Part shown: piece by piece, positions 9,242-16,241 of the stretch
How the letters are laid out: each line of letters opens with the position of its first letter
Numbering within the stretch: the stretch's first letter is position 1
Origin: Flavobacterium geliluteum
GTDB lineage: Bacteria > Bacteroidota > Bacteroidia > Flavobacteriales > Flavobacteriaceae
Reading direction: 5' to 3'
Assembly: GCF_017948595.1 (NCBI RefSeq)
Contig: NZ_JAGFBV010000007.1
Span: 85,910 to 149,909, forward strand
DNA: 64,000 nucleotides
The notes under the pieces: generated by a model
The model's input: the letters and a program-made list of their open reading frames with translations, nothing else
Told to the model about the DNA's origin: nothing
The model's database searches: none
Program-made: the position numbers and the translations under genes

Positions 9242-9249
9242 TAAATTTG
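9242..9249 (+). promoter_or_regulatory. -7 box for the 9277 gene
   Basis: TAAATTTG matches TAnnTTTG exactly and lies 27 nt before the ATG at 9277, directly after the serA terminator. It supports independent transcription and the ATG at 9277 over the upstream TTG at 9247. Confidence 0.5.
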
Positions 9250-9276
9250 ATACTTGTAACCAAAAATCTAAAAAAA

Positions 9277-9834
9277 ATGTTTGAGCAATTATCACAATTA
9301 GTACAACAATACGGCGGTGATGCTGTCGTAAAAAACAATGCTGTTCCTAATGAGCAAAACGAAGATGTAATGAAGGAAGCAAGCAGTTCTATTTTTTCAG
9401 GTCTGAAAAAAATTGCTGCTGAAGGTGGCACCGAGCAATTGGCCGGCTTGTTTCAAGGAAAATCTATTGACAGTTCTAATCCCGTTGTCAAACAACTCAC
9501 AGAACAATTGACTGGAAGTCTGGGACAAAAGTTTGGTTTGAGTAGCGAAACTTCTTCTGGAGTTGCGGCAAGTATGATTCCGCAAGTATTAAGTGCCTTA
9601 GTCAACAAAGCAAAAGATCCTAATGACAGTAGTTTTCAAATTTCGGACATTATTAGTGCTATTTCTGGAAATAGCGGTCAAGCCTCCAGCATCATGGACA
9701 CGATTTCTAAATACGGAATGCAATTTGGCCTGGATCAAAACGGAGACGGAAAAGTAGATCTAGGCGACGCATCTGCTCTTGCCTCTAGCAAAGGCGGAAT
9801 TGGTGGTTTACTTGGTAAATTATTTGGAAAATAG
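9277..9834 (+). CDS. Uncharacterised helical protein with a single EF-hand-like loop
   Basis: A 185-residue protein rich in Ala, Ser, Gly and Gln, with no signal peptide and no membrane segment. The N-terminal half is predicted helical, with amphipathic stretches such as MFEQLSQLVQQYGGDAVV. Near the C-terminus DQNGDGKVDLGDASAL (about residues 154-169) matches the calcium-binding EF-hand or dockerin loop DxNxDGxxxxxD. It ends in a Gly-rich segment, GGIGGLLGKLFGK. I do not recognise a named family; DUF937-like proteins have a similar composition. It has its own promoter box and terminator, so it is a single-gene unit. Calcium binding is an inference from the loop. Confidence 0.7.
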   Translation: MFEQLSQLVQQYGGDAVVKNNAVPNEQNEDVMKEASSSIFSGLKKIAAEGGTEQLAGLFQGKSIDSSNPVVKQLTEQLTGSLGQKFGLSSETSSGVAASMIPQVLSALVNKAKDPNDSSFQISDIISAISGNSGQASSIMDTISKYGMQFGLDQNGDGKVDLGDASALASSKGGIGGLLGKLFGK

Positions 9835-9871
9835 GTTTTTTGAAGGCGCTGAGATGCTGAGGTTCTAAGTT

Positions 9872-9909
9872 AAAAAAGCTGTTTACTTTGTCGTAAATGG
9901 CTTTTTTTT
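9872..9909 (+). terminator. Terminator after the EF-hand-like gene
   Basis: AAAAAAGC at 9872-9879 pairs with GCTTTTTT at 9900-9907, with partly paired inner sequence (GTTTAC/GTAAAT), and ends in a T-run. Confidence 0.7.
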
Positions 9910-9970
9910 GTGGAGTTACAAAGGCTCAAAGATGCAGAGGTGCAGAGGTTGAGATAGTGAGAGACTCCAC
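9910..9970. repeat. Short repeat bounded by 7-bp inverted ends
   Basis: GTGGAGT at 9910-9916 is inverted as ACTCCAC at 9964-9970. The interior is a run of related words (CAAAGGCTCAAAG, ATGCAGAGGTGCAGAGGTT). A related stretch, with CAAAGGCTCAAAG and ACAGAGGTTCAAAG, is at 35269-35305. It looks like a small dispersed intergenic repeat; a 72-codon frame crossing it is not coding. Confidence 0.45.
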
Positions 9971-10041
9971 CAACAAACAACTGATAACAAGCATCCAAAA
10001 CCAGTTTTTTTTCGTACTTTTAAGTTCAAAATTTCAGGAAT

Positions 10042-10476
10042 ATGAAAAATTGCATTTACATACTGCTTGTTTTATTGGTGATTATTGCCTGCTCGACACC
10101 GCAAAAAACACTTGATGGTACTACAAAACAGAAGCTCGCCATAAATGATACGGTGCGCATTGCCAATGATTCTCTGGAATATGAAGTTATTATTATCGAT
10201 AACGGATTTAGCAGCTGGCTCGCCTCCAGAGCTCAGCCTCGTAATTACTATTCGCTGTCGTATCTCGAAACCAAGAATCAGTTTTATGTTTTAGAATGGA
10301 ATAATCGGGTCATGCAGCCACAACGCTACAATCCTAATTTGTATGAAATGACGATTGATTACAGGCCCAATATTCGCTACGGATACGAAGTAAATTACCT
10401 GATTTACAACTATATGATTTATTTTCAGAATACCTACCAACAAAATCTTGGCGGAGGTTATATTCCTATCAGATAA
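10042..10476 (+). CDS. Small lipoprotein, possibly DUF6146 family
   Basis: A 144-residue envelope lipoprotein. The signal peptide ends in the lipobox VIIAC, with the modified cysteine at C17. The mature part is hydrophilic and rich in Tyr and Asn, with the sequence LASRAQPRNYYSLSYLETKN and the C-terminal stretch NYMIYFQNTYQQNLGGGYIP. I recall a flavobacterial family of this length and ending annotated DUF6146, but the assignment is from memory. Function is unknown. It is followed 50 bp later by another small flavobacterial gene with its own -7 box. Confidence 0.75.
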   Translation: MKNCIYILLVLLVIIACSTPQKTLDGTTKQKLAINDTVRIANDSLEYEVIIIDNGFSSWLASRAQPRNYYSLSYLETKNQFYVLEWNNRVMQPQRYNPNLYEMTIDYRPNIRYGYEVNYLIYNYMIYFQNTYQQNLGGGYIPIR

Positions 10477-10500
10477 TTTTAGTCCTTAAATTTAGATTAC

Positions 10501-10508
10501 TATATTTG
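10501..10508 (+). promoter_or_regulatory. -7 box for the 10527 gene
   Basis: TATATTTG fits TAnnTTTG and lies 19 nt before the ATG at 10527. The leader would be only about 12 nt, which is common in this phylum. Confidence 0.45.
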
Positions 10509-10526
10509 TAATCATTACAAATAAAA

Positions 10527-10844
10527 ATGAATCGACTAAAGAAACGTTGGGGCATTACCTCAAATTTACAACTTGCCATAATATTTATTGTATTTGCCAT
10601 CACCGGATCGGCATCTGCATGGTTGTCTAAACCTTTTTGCGCATGGTTGGGCATTACCAAAGCAGATTTTGGAGGCTGGTTTACTTTAATTCGATTACTT
10701 ATCATCTTCCCTATTTATCAGGTTTTATTAGTGGCTATAGGTACTATTTTTGGGCAATTTCGCTTTTTTTGGACTTTCGAAAAAAAGATGCTCAAAAACA
10801 TGGGACTTGGTTTTTTGTTTAAAAATGATCAGCCCAACAGCTAA
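10527..10844 (+). CDS. Small two-helix membrane protein (DUF6787-like)
   Basis: A 105-residue inner-membrane protein. Hydrophobic segments lie at about residues 12-32 (LQLAIIFIVFAITGSASAWL) and 52-75 (LIRLLIIFPIYQVLLVAIGTIFG). The C-terminal tail WTFEKKMLKNMGLGF is basic and aromatic. I associate this pattern with a conserved flavobacterial protein family (DUF6787, from memory), sometimes mislabelled as a diacylglyceryl transferase; none of the Lgt catalytic motifs are present. It is the last core-like gene before the accessory region. Confidence 0.7.
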   Translation: MNRLKKRWGITSNLQLAIIFIVFAITGSASAWLSKPFCAWLGITKADFGGWFTLIRLLIIFPIYQVLLVAIGTIFGQFRFFWTFEKKMLKNMGLGFLFKNDQPNS

Positions 10845-10865
10845 ATATGTTTTTTATAGTGTATC

Positions 10866-10960
10866 AAAAAATAAAATATATTTGATAGGATATAAAAAAT
10901 GAAACTAAGTTTTGGGGTTAAAATCATTAAACAGCCCGAAGAATTAACAAAACGAAATTT
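10866..10960 (+). repeat. Leader repeat, copy 1
   Basis: The 33 nt at 10866-10898 recur at 16091-16123 with one mismatch. Both copies contain a TATATTTG -7 box and an A-rich end. Similarity continues more loosely for about 60 nt (AAACTAAGTTTTGGGG here, AAACTAATTTTCGGG there). Both copies sit upstream of accessory genes on the plus strand, at 11044 and 16242. It may be a shared promoter/leader module, or the boundary of the 5.2-kb block between the copies. Confidence 0.6.
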
Positions 10961-11043
10961 AACCTAAAAAGCATATTCCATTCACCGCTGTCAAGCATAG
11001 CACAGAACGATTTACTTACCCATTATTAATTAATACAAAAGCA

Positions 11044-11463
11044 ATGATAACAAGCAAATCTACAATTCTAATTAATGCAAGTAAAGATAAAGTCTGGGAT
11101 GCTCTCACCAAACCAGAAATTGTAAAAAAATGGCAGTACGGAAGTGATTTGATTACCGACTGGGAAGTTGGTAGTGAAATTAGATTCAGGAATGAGTGGG
11201 ATAATAAAGTTTTTGAGCAGTGGGGAAAAATAATAGCCATTGTACCTCATAAGCTAATCAAATATAGCTTATTTTTCCCGAGACCTGACTTAGAGGACAA
11301 AGAAGAAAATTATTTCATCATGAGTTATATACTATCTGATGATGATGATAGGGTTAAACTAGAAATTGTAAAAGAAGACAATCGTACCGGAGCCGTAATC
11401 GAGAAAGACAGTGGTGAAGAAAATCCTGTCTTAAAGGCATTAAAAGAAATTATTGAAAAATAA
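11044..11463 (+). CDS. SRPBCC / AHSA1-type protein
   Basis: A 139-residue START-like (SRPBCC) fold protein related to the C-terminal domain of Hsp90 co-chaperone Aha1. The family opening is visible: STILINASKDKVWDALTKPEIVKKWQYG, followed by WEVGSEIRFRNEW. These domains form a deep hydrophobic pocket; most bacterial members have no known ligand. There is no signal peptide, so it is cytosolic. The gene stands alone behind the leader repeat at 10866, which is consistent with a mobile single-gene unit. Confidence 0.85.
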   Translation: MITSKSTILINASKDKVWDALTKPEIVKKWQYGSDLITDWEVGSEIRFRNEWDNKVFEQWGKIIAIVPHKLIKYSLFFPRPDLEDKEENYFIMSYILSDDDDRVKLEIVKEDNRTGAVIEKDSGEENPVLKALKEIIEK

Positions 11464-11599
11464 ATATGAGCTGGAGTTAATAATATAATCCATTGCCAAC
11501 CTTTCTAGTAAAACAAAAATATATTGAATAAAAACCTATATTTATTGTTTATCAATAAATAATTATTATATTCGTGATGTAATTTAAATTCAAATAATT

Positions 11600-12136
11600 A
11601 TGTCAAAAACAAATAACATCGTATTTAAAGGATTAAGTATTGTGGCTTGGATCATTTTTGTTGGCTTATGCATTGAGGCCGGTGGGCTAATCGTCAATTT
11701 TATTTTTAGCCTCTATAAGCCTGAATTTGTCGCAAATCTTTATCAGAAACTTGATTTAAGTGAAATGTACGAACGTAATAAATTGGCTTTTTTCAGTATG
11801 TACAGTTTTATACTTGTCATCGCAATTTTGAAAGCTGTCCTTTTTTATGTAGTCATAATATTAGTGAGCAAAATTGATCTACTAAAGCCGTTCAACAACT
11901 TTGTTTCGAGACAAATTTCATTAATTAGTTACTTTACTCTCTCAATCGGACTTTTAAGTTATATCGCTCAACAGTCGGCTAAAAATCTACTTCATCGTGG
12001 CTTTGTTATTGACAACTTAAACCAGTTTTGGGAAGATAGTGAAGCTTTTATTTTGATGGCAGCTGTAATCTACGTTATTGCGACTATCTTTAAAAAAGGA
12101 ATAGATATTCAAAACGAAAACGAACTAACTGTTTAA
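11600..12136 (+). CDS. DUF2975 membrane protein
   Basis: A 178-residue protein with four hydrophobic segments, at about residues 10-33, 68-93, 106-125 and 148-165. It matches the DUF2975 pattern: an early GLSIVAWIIFVGL helix, a long periplasmic loop, and a last helix followed by a short basic tail. DUF2975 proteins are almost always encoded directly before a small XRE-type regulator, as here (3-bp gap). Function is unknown; the pair is thought to sense something at the membrane and pass it to the regulator, which is inference. Confidence 0.82.
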   Translation: MSKTNNIVFKGLSIVAWIIFVGLCIEAGGLIVNFIFSLYKPEFVANLYQKLDLSEMYERNKLAFFSMYSFILVIAILKAVLFYVVIILVSKIDLLKPFNNFVSRQISLISYFTLSIGLLSYIAQQSAKNLLHRGFVIDNLNQFWEDSEAFILMAAVIYVIATIFKKGIDIQNENELTV

Positions 12137-12139
12137 GCT

Positions 12140-12361
12140 ATGCCAATAATTGTAAACTTAGACGTCATGATGGCAAAGCGAAAAATTTCTCTAAATGAAC
12201 TTTCTGAAAAAGTCGATTTAACATTATCTAATCTTTCCATCTTAAAGACAGGAAAAGCAAGAGCAATTCGTTTTAGCACATTAGAATCAATTTGTAATGC
12301 ATTGGATTGTCAGCCAGGTGATATTTTGGAATATACAAGTGACGAAAAAAAGAAACTTTAA
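12140..12361 (+). CDS. XRE-family HTH regulator (DUF2975 partner, YozG-like)
   Basis: A 73-residue protein made almost entirely of one Cro/C1-type helix-turn-helix. The sequence NLDVMMAKRKISLNELSEKV is followed by the recognition-helix region LSNLSILKTGKARAIRFSTL, then LESICNALDCQPGDILEY, the standard end of the domain. It starts 3 bp after the DUF2975 stop codon, so the two are co-translated. It probably represses its own operon, as small XRE proteins of this arrangement often do; the sequence does not show the operator. Confidence 0.9.
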   Translation: MPIIVNLDVMMAKRKISLNELSEKVDLTLSNLSILKTGKARAIRFSTLESICNALDCQPGDILEYTSDEKKKL

Positions 12362-12465
12362 AATTATATTTTAATATGCTCAAATTTAAAAAATTAGAAG
12401 CTAAAAAAAGAATATTGTATTTAGGCAAATGACTTAATAGAAAGTCTTCTATTTAAAATGATTAG

Positions 12466-12534
12466 GCAAATCCGAAAATAGGGCTTAATTTAGTTTAAAA
12501 TTCGCTACAGTCCAAAATGTTAGTGATCATAACG
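12466..12534 (+). repeat. Cassette-spacer repeat, copy 1
   Basis: GCAAATCCGAAAATAG (12466-12481) is followed by GGCTTAATTTAGT, AAATTCGCTAC and ATGTTA. It matches the spacer at 14525-14580 over about 55 nt and shares the 16-nt core with the spacer at 13588-13603. TAACG at 12530-12534 lies close to the right end. It sits between the XRE gene and the hydrolase gene. Confidence 0.6.
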
Positions 12535-12580
12535 CCTCCAAAAAAGCAAGACTTAATTAATTTAAAAGAATTTAAGAAAA

Positions 12581-13495
12581 ATGAAGCGAAAAAACAAACT
12601 AGCAATTTTTAAAAGCATTCTAAGAGCAAAAAAAATAGGCAAATATTCTCTCTTACTATTATTGTTTTTTGTCACTTATTATGCGTCAGCAATTCCTCCA
12701 AATTTTACTACTAAGGAAATAAAATTTGTTAGTGAAGGAGATGTACTCGCCGGAACTATTTTTATACCTAACAACATTGAGGCCGCCGTTGTCATTATTC
12801 ATGGATCTGGACAAGAAAAAAGAATGATACAATTTGCTACTACCCTAGCCAACAACGGAATTGTAGTTTTTACGTATGATAAACGTGGAGTTGGAGCATC
12901 TGCGGGTATATATGCCGGACCTGAAGTAGGCACTAATAATGTTGATTTCTCTAACCTAAATCTTTTGTCTTTAGATGCAAGTGCTGCTGTCAATACTTTA
13001 TCTGAATTTTTATCAAATGATCAAATACCAATAGGTTTAATAGGTGGTAGTCAAGCCGGATGGATAATTCCGTTGACAGCAGAGAAAAATAAGAAGGTCA
13101 AATTTATGACTATATTTAGCGGCGCACTTATAACGGTTAAAGAACAATTGAGATTCCAATTCTATACCAATGGAGATAAAAATTTTTGGGATACCCACAC
13201 CGAAGAAGAAGCAAGAAAACATATATTCAACGACCCAGACAAATATGAGTTTATTGACACAAACCCAAATGATATTCTTTCTAGATTATCAATTCCAGGA
13301 CTCTGGATTTATGGTCGTAAAGACATTCAAGTTCCAGCAAATCTATCAATAGAGTATCTTGATATCTTAAAGTCTAAAGGAAAACATTACGACTATAAAT
13401 TGTTTACAGACTTGGGACACAACACAGCATTTTCAGACTCTGAAGAGCCAATGAATAATGCAATCAATTGGATAAAAAACATAAATCATAAGTAA
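12581..13495 (+). CDS. Membrane-anchored or exported alpha/beta hydrolase
   Basis: A 304-residue serine hydrolase. The N-terminus is basic, followed by one hydrophobic helix (about residues 23-40, SLLLLLFFVTYYASA), so the enzyme is exported or anchored. The oxyanion motif is VVIIHGSGQEKR. YDKRGVGASAG follows, the nucleophile elbow is GGSQAGW, an acidic residue lies in WIYGRKDIQVP, and the catalytic histidine is in DLGHNTAF. The architecture resembles BAAT or dienelactone-hydrolase-like esterases and acylaminopeptidase-like lipases; substrate unknown. It is a single gene between two spacer repeats of the same family. Confidence 0.83.
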   Translation: MKRKNKLAIFKSILRAKKIGKYSLLLLLFFVTYYASAIPPNFTTKEIKFVSEGDVLAGTIFIPNNIEAAVVIIHGSGQEKRMIQFATTLANNGIVVFTYDKRGVGASAGIYAGPEVGTNNVDFSNLNLLSLDASAAVNTLSEFLSNDQIPIGLIGGSQAGWIIPLTAEKNKKVKFMTIFSGALITVKEQLRFQFYTNGDKNFWDTHTEEEARKHIFNDPDKYEFIDTNPNDILSRLSIPGLWIYGRKDIQVPANLSIEYLDILKSKGKHYDYKLFTDLGHNTAFSDSEEPMNNAINWIKNINHK

Positions 13496-13517
13496 AAAAA
13501 ACGAGAAGCACTATTGC

Positions 13518-13653
13518 TAACGACTACCACAGCTTATTTAAACTATTATCTTAATAAAAACCTAGTCTTTGCATTTAGAATAATTTTGCAAATCCGAAAA
13601 TAGATAATAACTTATTACCAAACCCTATATAGTTTAAGAAAGGCATGGGTTAT
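13518..13653 (+). repeat. Cassette-spacer repeat, copy 2
   Basis: The stretch begins TAACGACTACCACA (13518) and ends with GTTAT (13649-13653). Its middle shares 25 identical bases with copy 3: AATAATTTTGCAAATCC and the following GAAAATAG, at 13579-13603 here and 14516-14540 there. Weaker similarity to copy 3 extends on the left side. It separates the hydrolase gene from the tail-fibre-like gene. Confidence 0.6.
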
Positions 13654-13691
13654 GGCAACATAAAAAGCGATAAATATTAACAGTCAATAAA

Positions 13692-14441
13692 ATGAAAATG
13701 AAGATAAAAATTTTAATTAGCCTACTAACATTGAATTCTATTTTTACAATGAATGCACAAATCATAGATACTGGAAATAATGTTGGGATTGGAATAAATA
13801 ACCCAGAAAAAAAATTACAAGTAAATGCATCAAAAAATGATGCCGGATTGCGTTTACACGCGCTTAATGGGGATAATAATACCGACACTCCTTATTTACT
13901 TTTAACAGGAGGATATCAAGCTAATAACGGTGTGGCTATGAGAGGTGTGAATGATCAAACTTATGGTAGAAAGGCATTAGTTTTTTATTCTGGTTGGAAT
14001 GGAGATACTGATAATCCTCAAATTTCTAATTTACAAGAAAGACTTCGAATTTCATCAACTGGTCTTATTGGTATAGGAACAAATACTCCACAATATAAAC
14101 TTGATGTTTGTGGAGTAATTCGAGCCAAAGAAATCAAAGTAGATTTGCAGGGAACCTGTGTTCCTGATTTTGTATTTAAAAAGGATTATAAATTGATGAG
14201 TTTAAATGAACTCGAAAAATTTGTAACAAGTAAAGAACACCTACCAGAAATAGCATCAGAAAAAGAAATGCTTGAAAGCGGACTCAATATTAAAGATTTT
14301 CAAATGAAATTATTACAGAAAATGGAAGAAATGACACTTTACATAATTGAACAAAATAAAAAAAGCGAAAAGCAAGAACACGAATTGAAAATATTGAAAG
14401 ATGAGATTATGAAATTGAAAAGTGCTAAAAATAAAAAATGA
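13692..14441 (+). CDS. Secreted NVGIGxxxP-repeat protein with coiled-coil C-terminus
   Basis: A 249-residue exported protein. The signal peptide is MKMKIKILISLLTLNSIFTMNA. Two copies of the Bacteroidota surface/tail-fibre motif are present: NVGIGINNPEKKLQVNAS (about 29-46) and IGIGTNTPQYKLDVCGVIRA (about 130-150). The next part, VFKKDYKLMSLNELEKFVTS and HLPEIASEKEM, matches the C-terminal region of tail-fibre-like (S74-associated) proteins. A charged coiled coil ends the protein (about 200-249). These proteins are common and poorly studied; attachment or structural roles at the surface are assumed. It stands alone between two spacer repeats. Confidence 0.75.
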   Translation: MKMKIKILISLLTLNSIFTMNAQIIDTGNNVGIGINNPEKKLQVNASKNDAGLRLHALNGDNNTDTPYLLLTGGYQANNGVAMRGVNDQTYGRKALVFYSGWNGDTDNPQISNLQERLRISSTGLIGIGTNTPQYKLDVCGVIRAKEIKVDLQGTCVPDFVFKKDYKLMSLNELEKFVTSKEHLPEIASEKEMLESGLNIKDFQMKLLQKMEEMTLYIIEQNKKSEKQEHELKILKDEIMKLKSAKNKK

Positions 14442-14455
14442 CAAGTAATATCCCA

Positions 14456-14580
14456 TAACACTCATCACAATAAATTCTTAAAGTACCTTAACCCAAACTT
14501 GCTTTTGCACTAAGAAATAATTTTGCAAATCCGAAAATAGAGCTTAATTTTAATCCCAAACTCGCTTACCAGAACGTTAT
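14456..14580 (+). repeat. Cassette-spacer repeat, copy 3
   Basis: The spacer runs from ATAACACTCATCACA (TAAC at 14456-14459) to AACGTTAT (14573-14580) and includes the 25-nt block shared with copy 2 and the GCTTAATTTTAAT/AAACTCGCT block shared with copy 1. The left TAAC and right GTTA are mutually inverted, as in attC recombination sites, but no canonical attC core pair could be confirmed. Confidence 0.6.
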
Positions 14581-14613
14581 AAAACATTTACAAAACAGAC
14601 CATAACAAACCAA

Positions 14614-15396
14614 ATGATACAACGAGTATTTGCCGAAAAAGCCAAGACAATTTTAAAGCCAGACGATAATGTCATTGGTTTAGCTGTGGCCGGCTCTTGG
14701 CTGACAAACGAGATAGATGAGTTTTCCGATCTTGATTTGATTATAGTAACTAAACAAAAAATTTCAGCTGACAAAAATCTAATGCTTGACTATGCAAAAA
14801 GATTAGGGAATTTTTTATCTGGGTTTACAGGCGAACACGTTGGTGAACCAAGAGTTCTAATTTGTCTTTATGACAACCCACTCCTACACGTTGACATAAA
14901 ATTTGTAACACTTGAGGAGTTTCATAATCGTATTGAAACTCCCGAAATACTGCTGGACAAAAACGGACAACTTCAAAAAGCAATTCATAATTCGCAAGCA
15001 AAGTTTCCATATCCCGATTATCAATGGATTGAAGACCGCTTTTGGACATGGATACATTATGCTTTACTAAAAATTGGACGTGGAGAATATCTTGAAGCCT
15101 ATGATTTTATGGGATTTTTACGAATGGTCGTTTTTGGACCCTTGCTTCACATCAAAAATGACAACTTGCCTCGTGGCGTAAGGAAAGTAGAAAAAGATTT
15201 AAACAGTGACGATTTAGCCCAACTAAAACTCACATTACCAAATTACGACAAACAATCATTAGTAAAAAGTTTGAGAAACGCGGTATTGTTATACAGACAA
15301 TTAAGGACTGAACTGTATGACACCAAAGTACATTTGAAAAACGACACAGAAAAAAAAGTAATGGCATATTTTGACGATATTGAGAACCGAAAATAA
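14614..15396 (+). CDS. Nucleotidyltransferase-superfamily protein (aminoglycoside adenylyltransferase-like fold)
   Basis: A 260-residue cytosolic protein. The N-terminal domain has the polymerase-beta-type motif AVAGSWLTNEIDEFSDLDLIIV (about residues 27-48), with Gly-Ser and the paired aspartates DLD that bind metal and nucleotide. A third acidic residue is likely in LHVDIKFV (about 93). The C-terminal half is helical and Trp-rich (WIEDRFWTWIHYALLKIGRG), as in kanamycin- or streptomycin-type adenylyltransferases. It is shorter than AadE/AadK and lacks clear substrate motifs, so a resistance phenotype should not be assumed. It stands alone after spacer repeat copy 3, a typical place for a horizontally moved gene. 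Confidence 0.72.
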   Translation: MIQRVFAEKAKTILKPDDNVIGLAVAGSWLTNEIDEFSDLDLIIVTKQKISADKNLMLDYAKRLGNFLSGFTGEHVGEPRVLICLYDNPLLHVDIKFVTLEEFHNRIETPEILLDKNGQLQKAIHNSQAKFPYPDYQWIEDRFWTWIHYALLKIGRGEYLEAYDFMGFLRMVVFGPLLHIKNDNLPRGVRKVEKDLNSDDLAQLKLTLPNYDKQSLVKSLRNAVLLYRQLRTELYDTKVHLKNDTEKKVMAYFDDIENRK

Positions 15397-15491
15397 AAGA
15401 AAAGCTAGTGATAGCAACCTCCCAAAACACCTGTGGTAGTAATGGTAGTAATTACTACAAATAACATAATTGAACATTAAATCTTAAAAAC

Positions 15492-15893
15492 ATGAGCAAA
15501 ACCTGCGTTTATTTTACATTTCTTTTAATTGGATTTTCGATGATTTCGTGCGACCGAAATGAGGACGGAAAAGCAGATGACGATATTAAACTATCAAAAA
15601 AAGACATCATTATGGAGTCTTCGCAAAGTTCTTATACCGTAGAAACTCGATCGACAGACTATTGGCTAAACGAAATATTTTTGGATGGAAAAGCTACTGA
15701 TCTCAGTACAATTAATAACCTTGATAAAAATTGGATTGTTGTGCATCCAGAATATCAAGTAGAAAGGAAAGAAGATGGCAAAAAAATAGTGATCACTATG
15801 AACAAAAATAATTCTAATGCAGATAGAATATTAATGATCACTTTGCAACATGGCAATTACTTTGATGGTATTAGAGTAACGCAGAAAAAATAA
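15492..15893 (+). CDS. Small lipoprotein of unknown function
   Basis: A 133-residue protein. Its signal peptide ends in the lipobox MISC (C20), followed by a charged linker, DRNEDGKADDD. The mature domain is predicted as a small beta-rich fold (ESSQSSYTVETRSTDYWLNEIF and KKIVITMNKNNSNADRILMI) that resembles the BACON/Ig-like domains of Bacteroidota lipoproteins; this is only a resemblance in pattern. No neighbours help. The 5-residue spacing between Asp/Glu residues after the cysteine could favour surface display. Confidence 0.65.
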   Translation: MSKTCVYFTFLLIGFSMISCDRNEDGKADDDIKLSKKDIIMESSQSSYTVETRSTDYWLNEIFLDGKATDLSTINNLDKNWIVVHPEYQVERKEDGKKIVITMNKNNSNADRILMITLQHGNYFDGIRVTQKK

Positions 15894-15958
15894 AAACAGC
15901 CATAGCCCATACCTAGCCTTCCTCCAAAAGCTACAAACAACAAATAACTATAAAAACC

Positions 15959-15996
15959 AACCTCGTTTACGAACCTGTAAGCGAGGTTTCTTTTTT
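15959..15996 (+). terminator. Terminator after the lipoprotein gene
   Basis: AACCTCGTTTAC at 15959-15970 pairs with GTAAGCGAGGTT at 15977-15988 (11 of 12 positions), with a 6-nt loop and a following T-run. Confidence 0.8.
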
Positions 15997-16090
15997 GAAG
16001 AAAAACAAAGCTTTCGTTAAAAAAAGAATACTTCTTATACTATAAAATATAAATAATAGTAAATAAAAAATGATAGAGCCAATTGGTAAG

Positions 16091-16190
16091 AAAAAATAAA
16101 ATATATTTGATAAGATATAAAAAGCTAAACTAATTTTCGGGTATACATCCTAATAAAGGTTGAAGAATGAAAATTAGTTTGAGGATAAAT
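16091..16190 (+). repeat. Leader repeat, copy 2, with a 12-bp inverted repeat
   Basis: The first 33 nt match 10866-10898 with one mismatch. Immediately after, AAACTAATTTTC (16127-16138) is perfectly inverted as GAAAATTAGTTT (16169-16180), giving a 12-bp stem with a 30-nt loop. In copy 1 the same inverted repeat is present only in a decayed form. The KAP NTPase gene starts 52 nt after the element. Confidence 0.6.
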
Positions 16191-16241
16191 GAGTTAACAG
16201 CAACCGCCTAAAACCATCGAAATAAATAATAACATTTTACA

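Larger units (their letters stand above)
15894..16241. other. Intergenic region with a terminator and the second leader repeat
   Basis: No gene is visible. It contains the terminator at 15959-15996 and the leader repeat at 16091-16190. The sequence AGCAACCGCCTAAAAC near 16201 resembles AGCAACCTCCCAAAAC near 15415, another short repeated word of this accessory region. Confidence 0.5.

Noticed and set aside
9897..10115. A 72-codon plus-strand frame
   Set aside because: It crosses a terminator and a repeat element and overlaps the lipoprotein gene in another frame.
14614..15396. Aminoglycoside resistance gene
   Set aside because: Only the general nucleotidyltransferase motif is present; no residues specific to known resistance enzymes can be identified.
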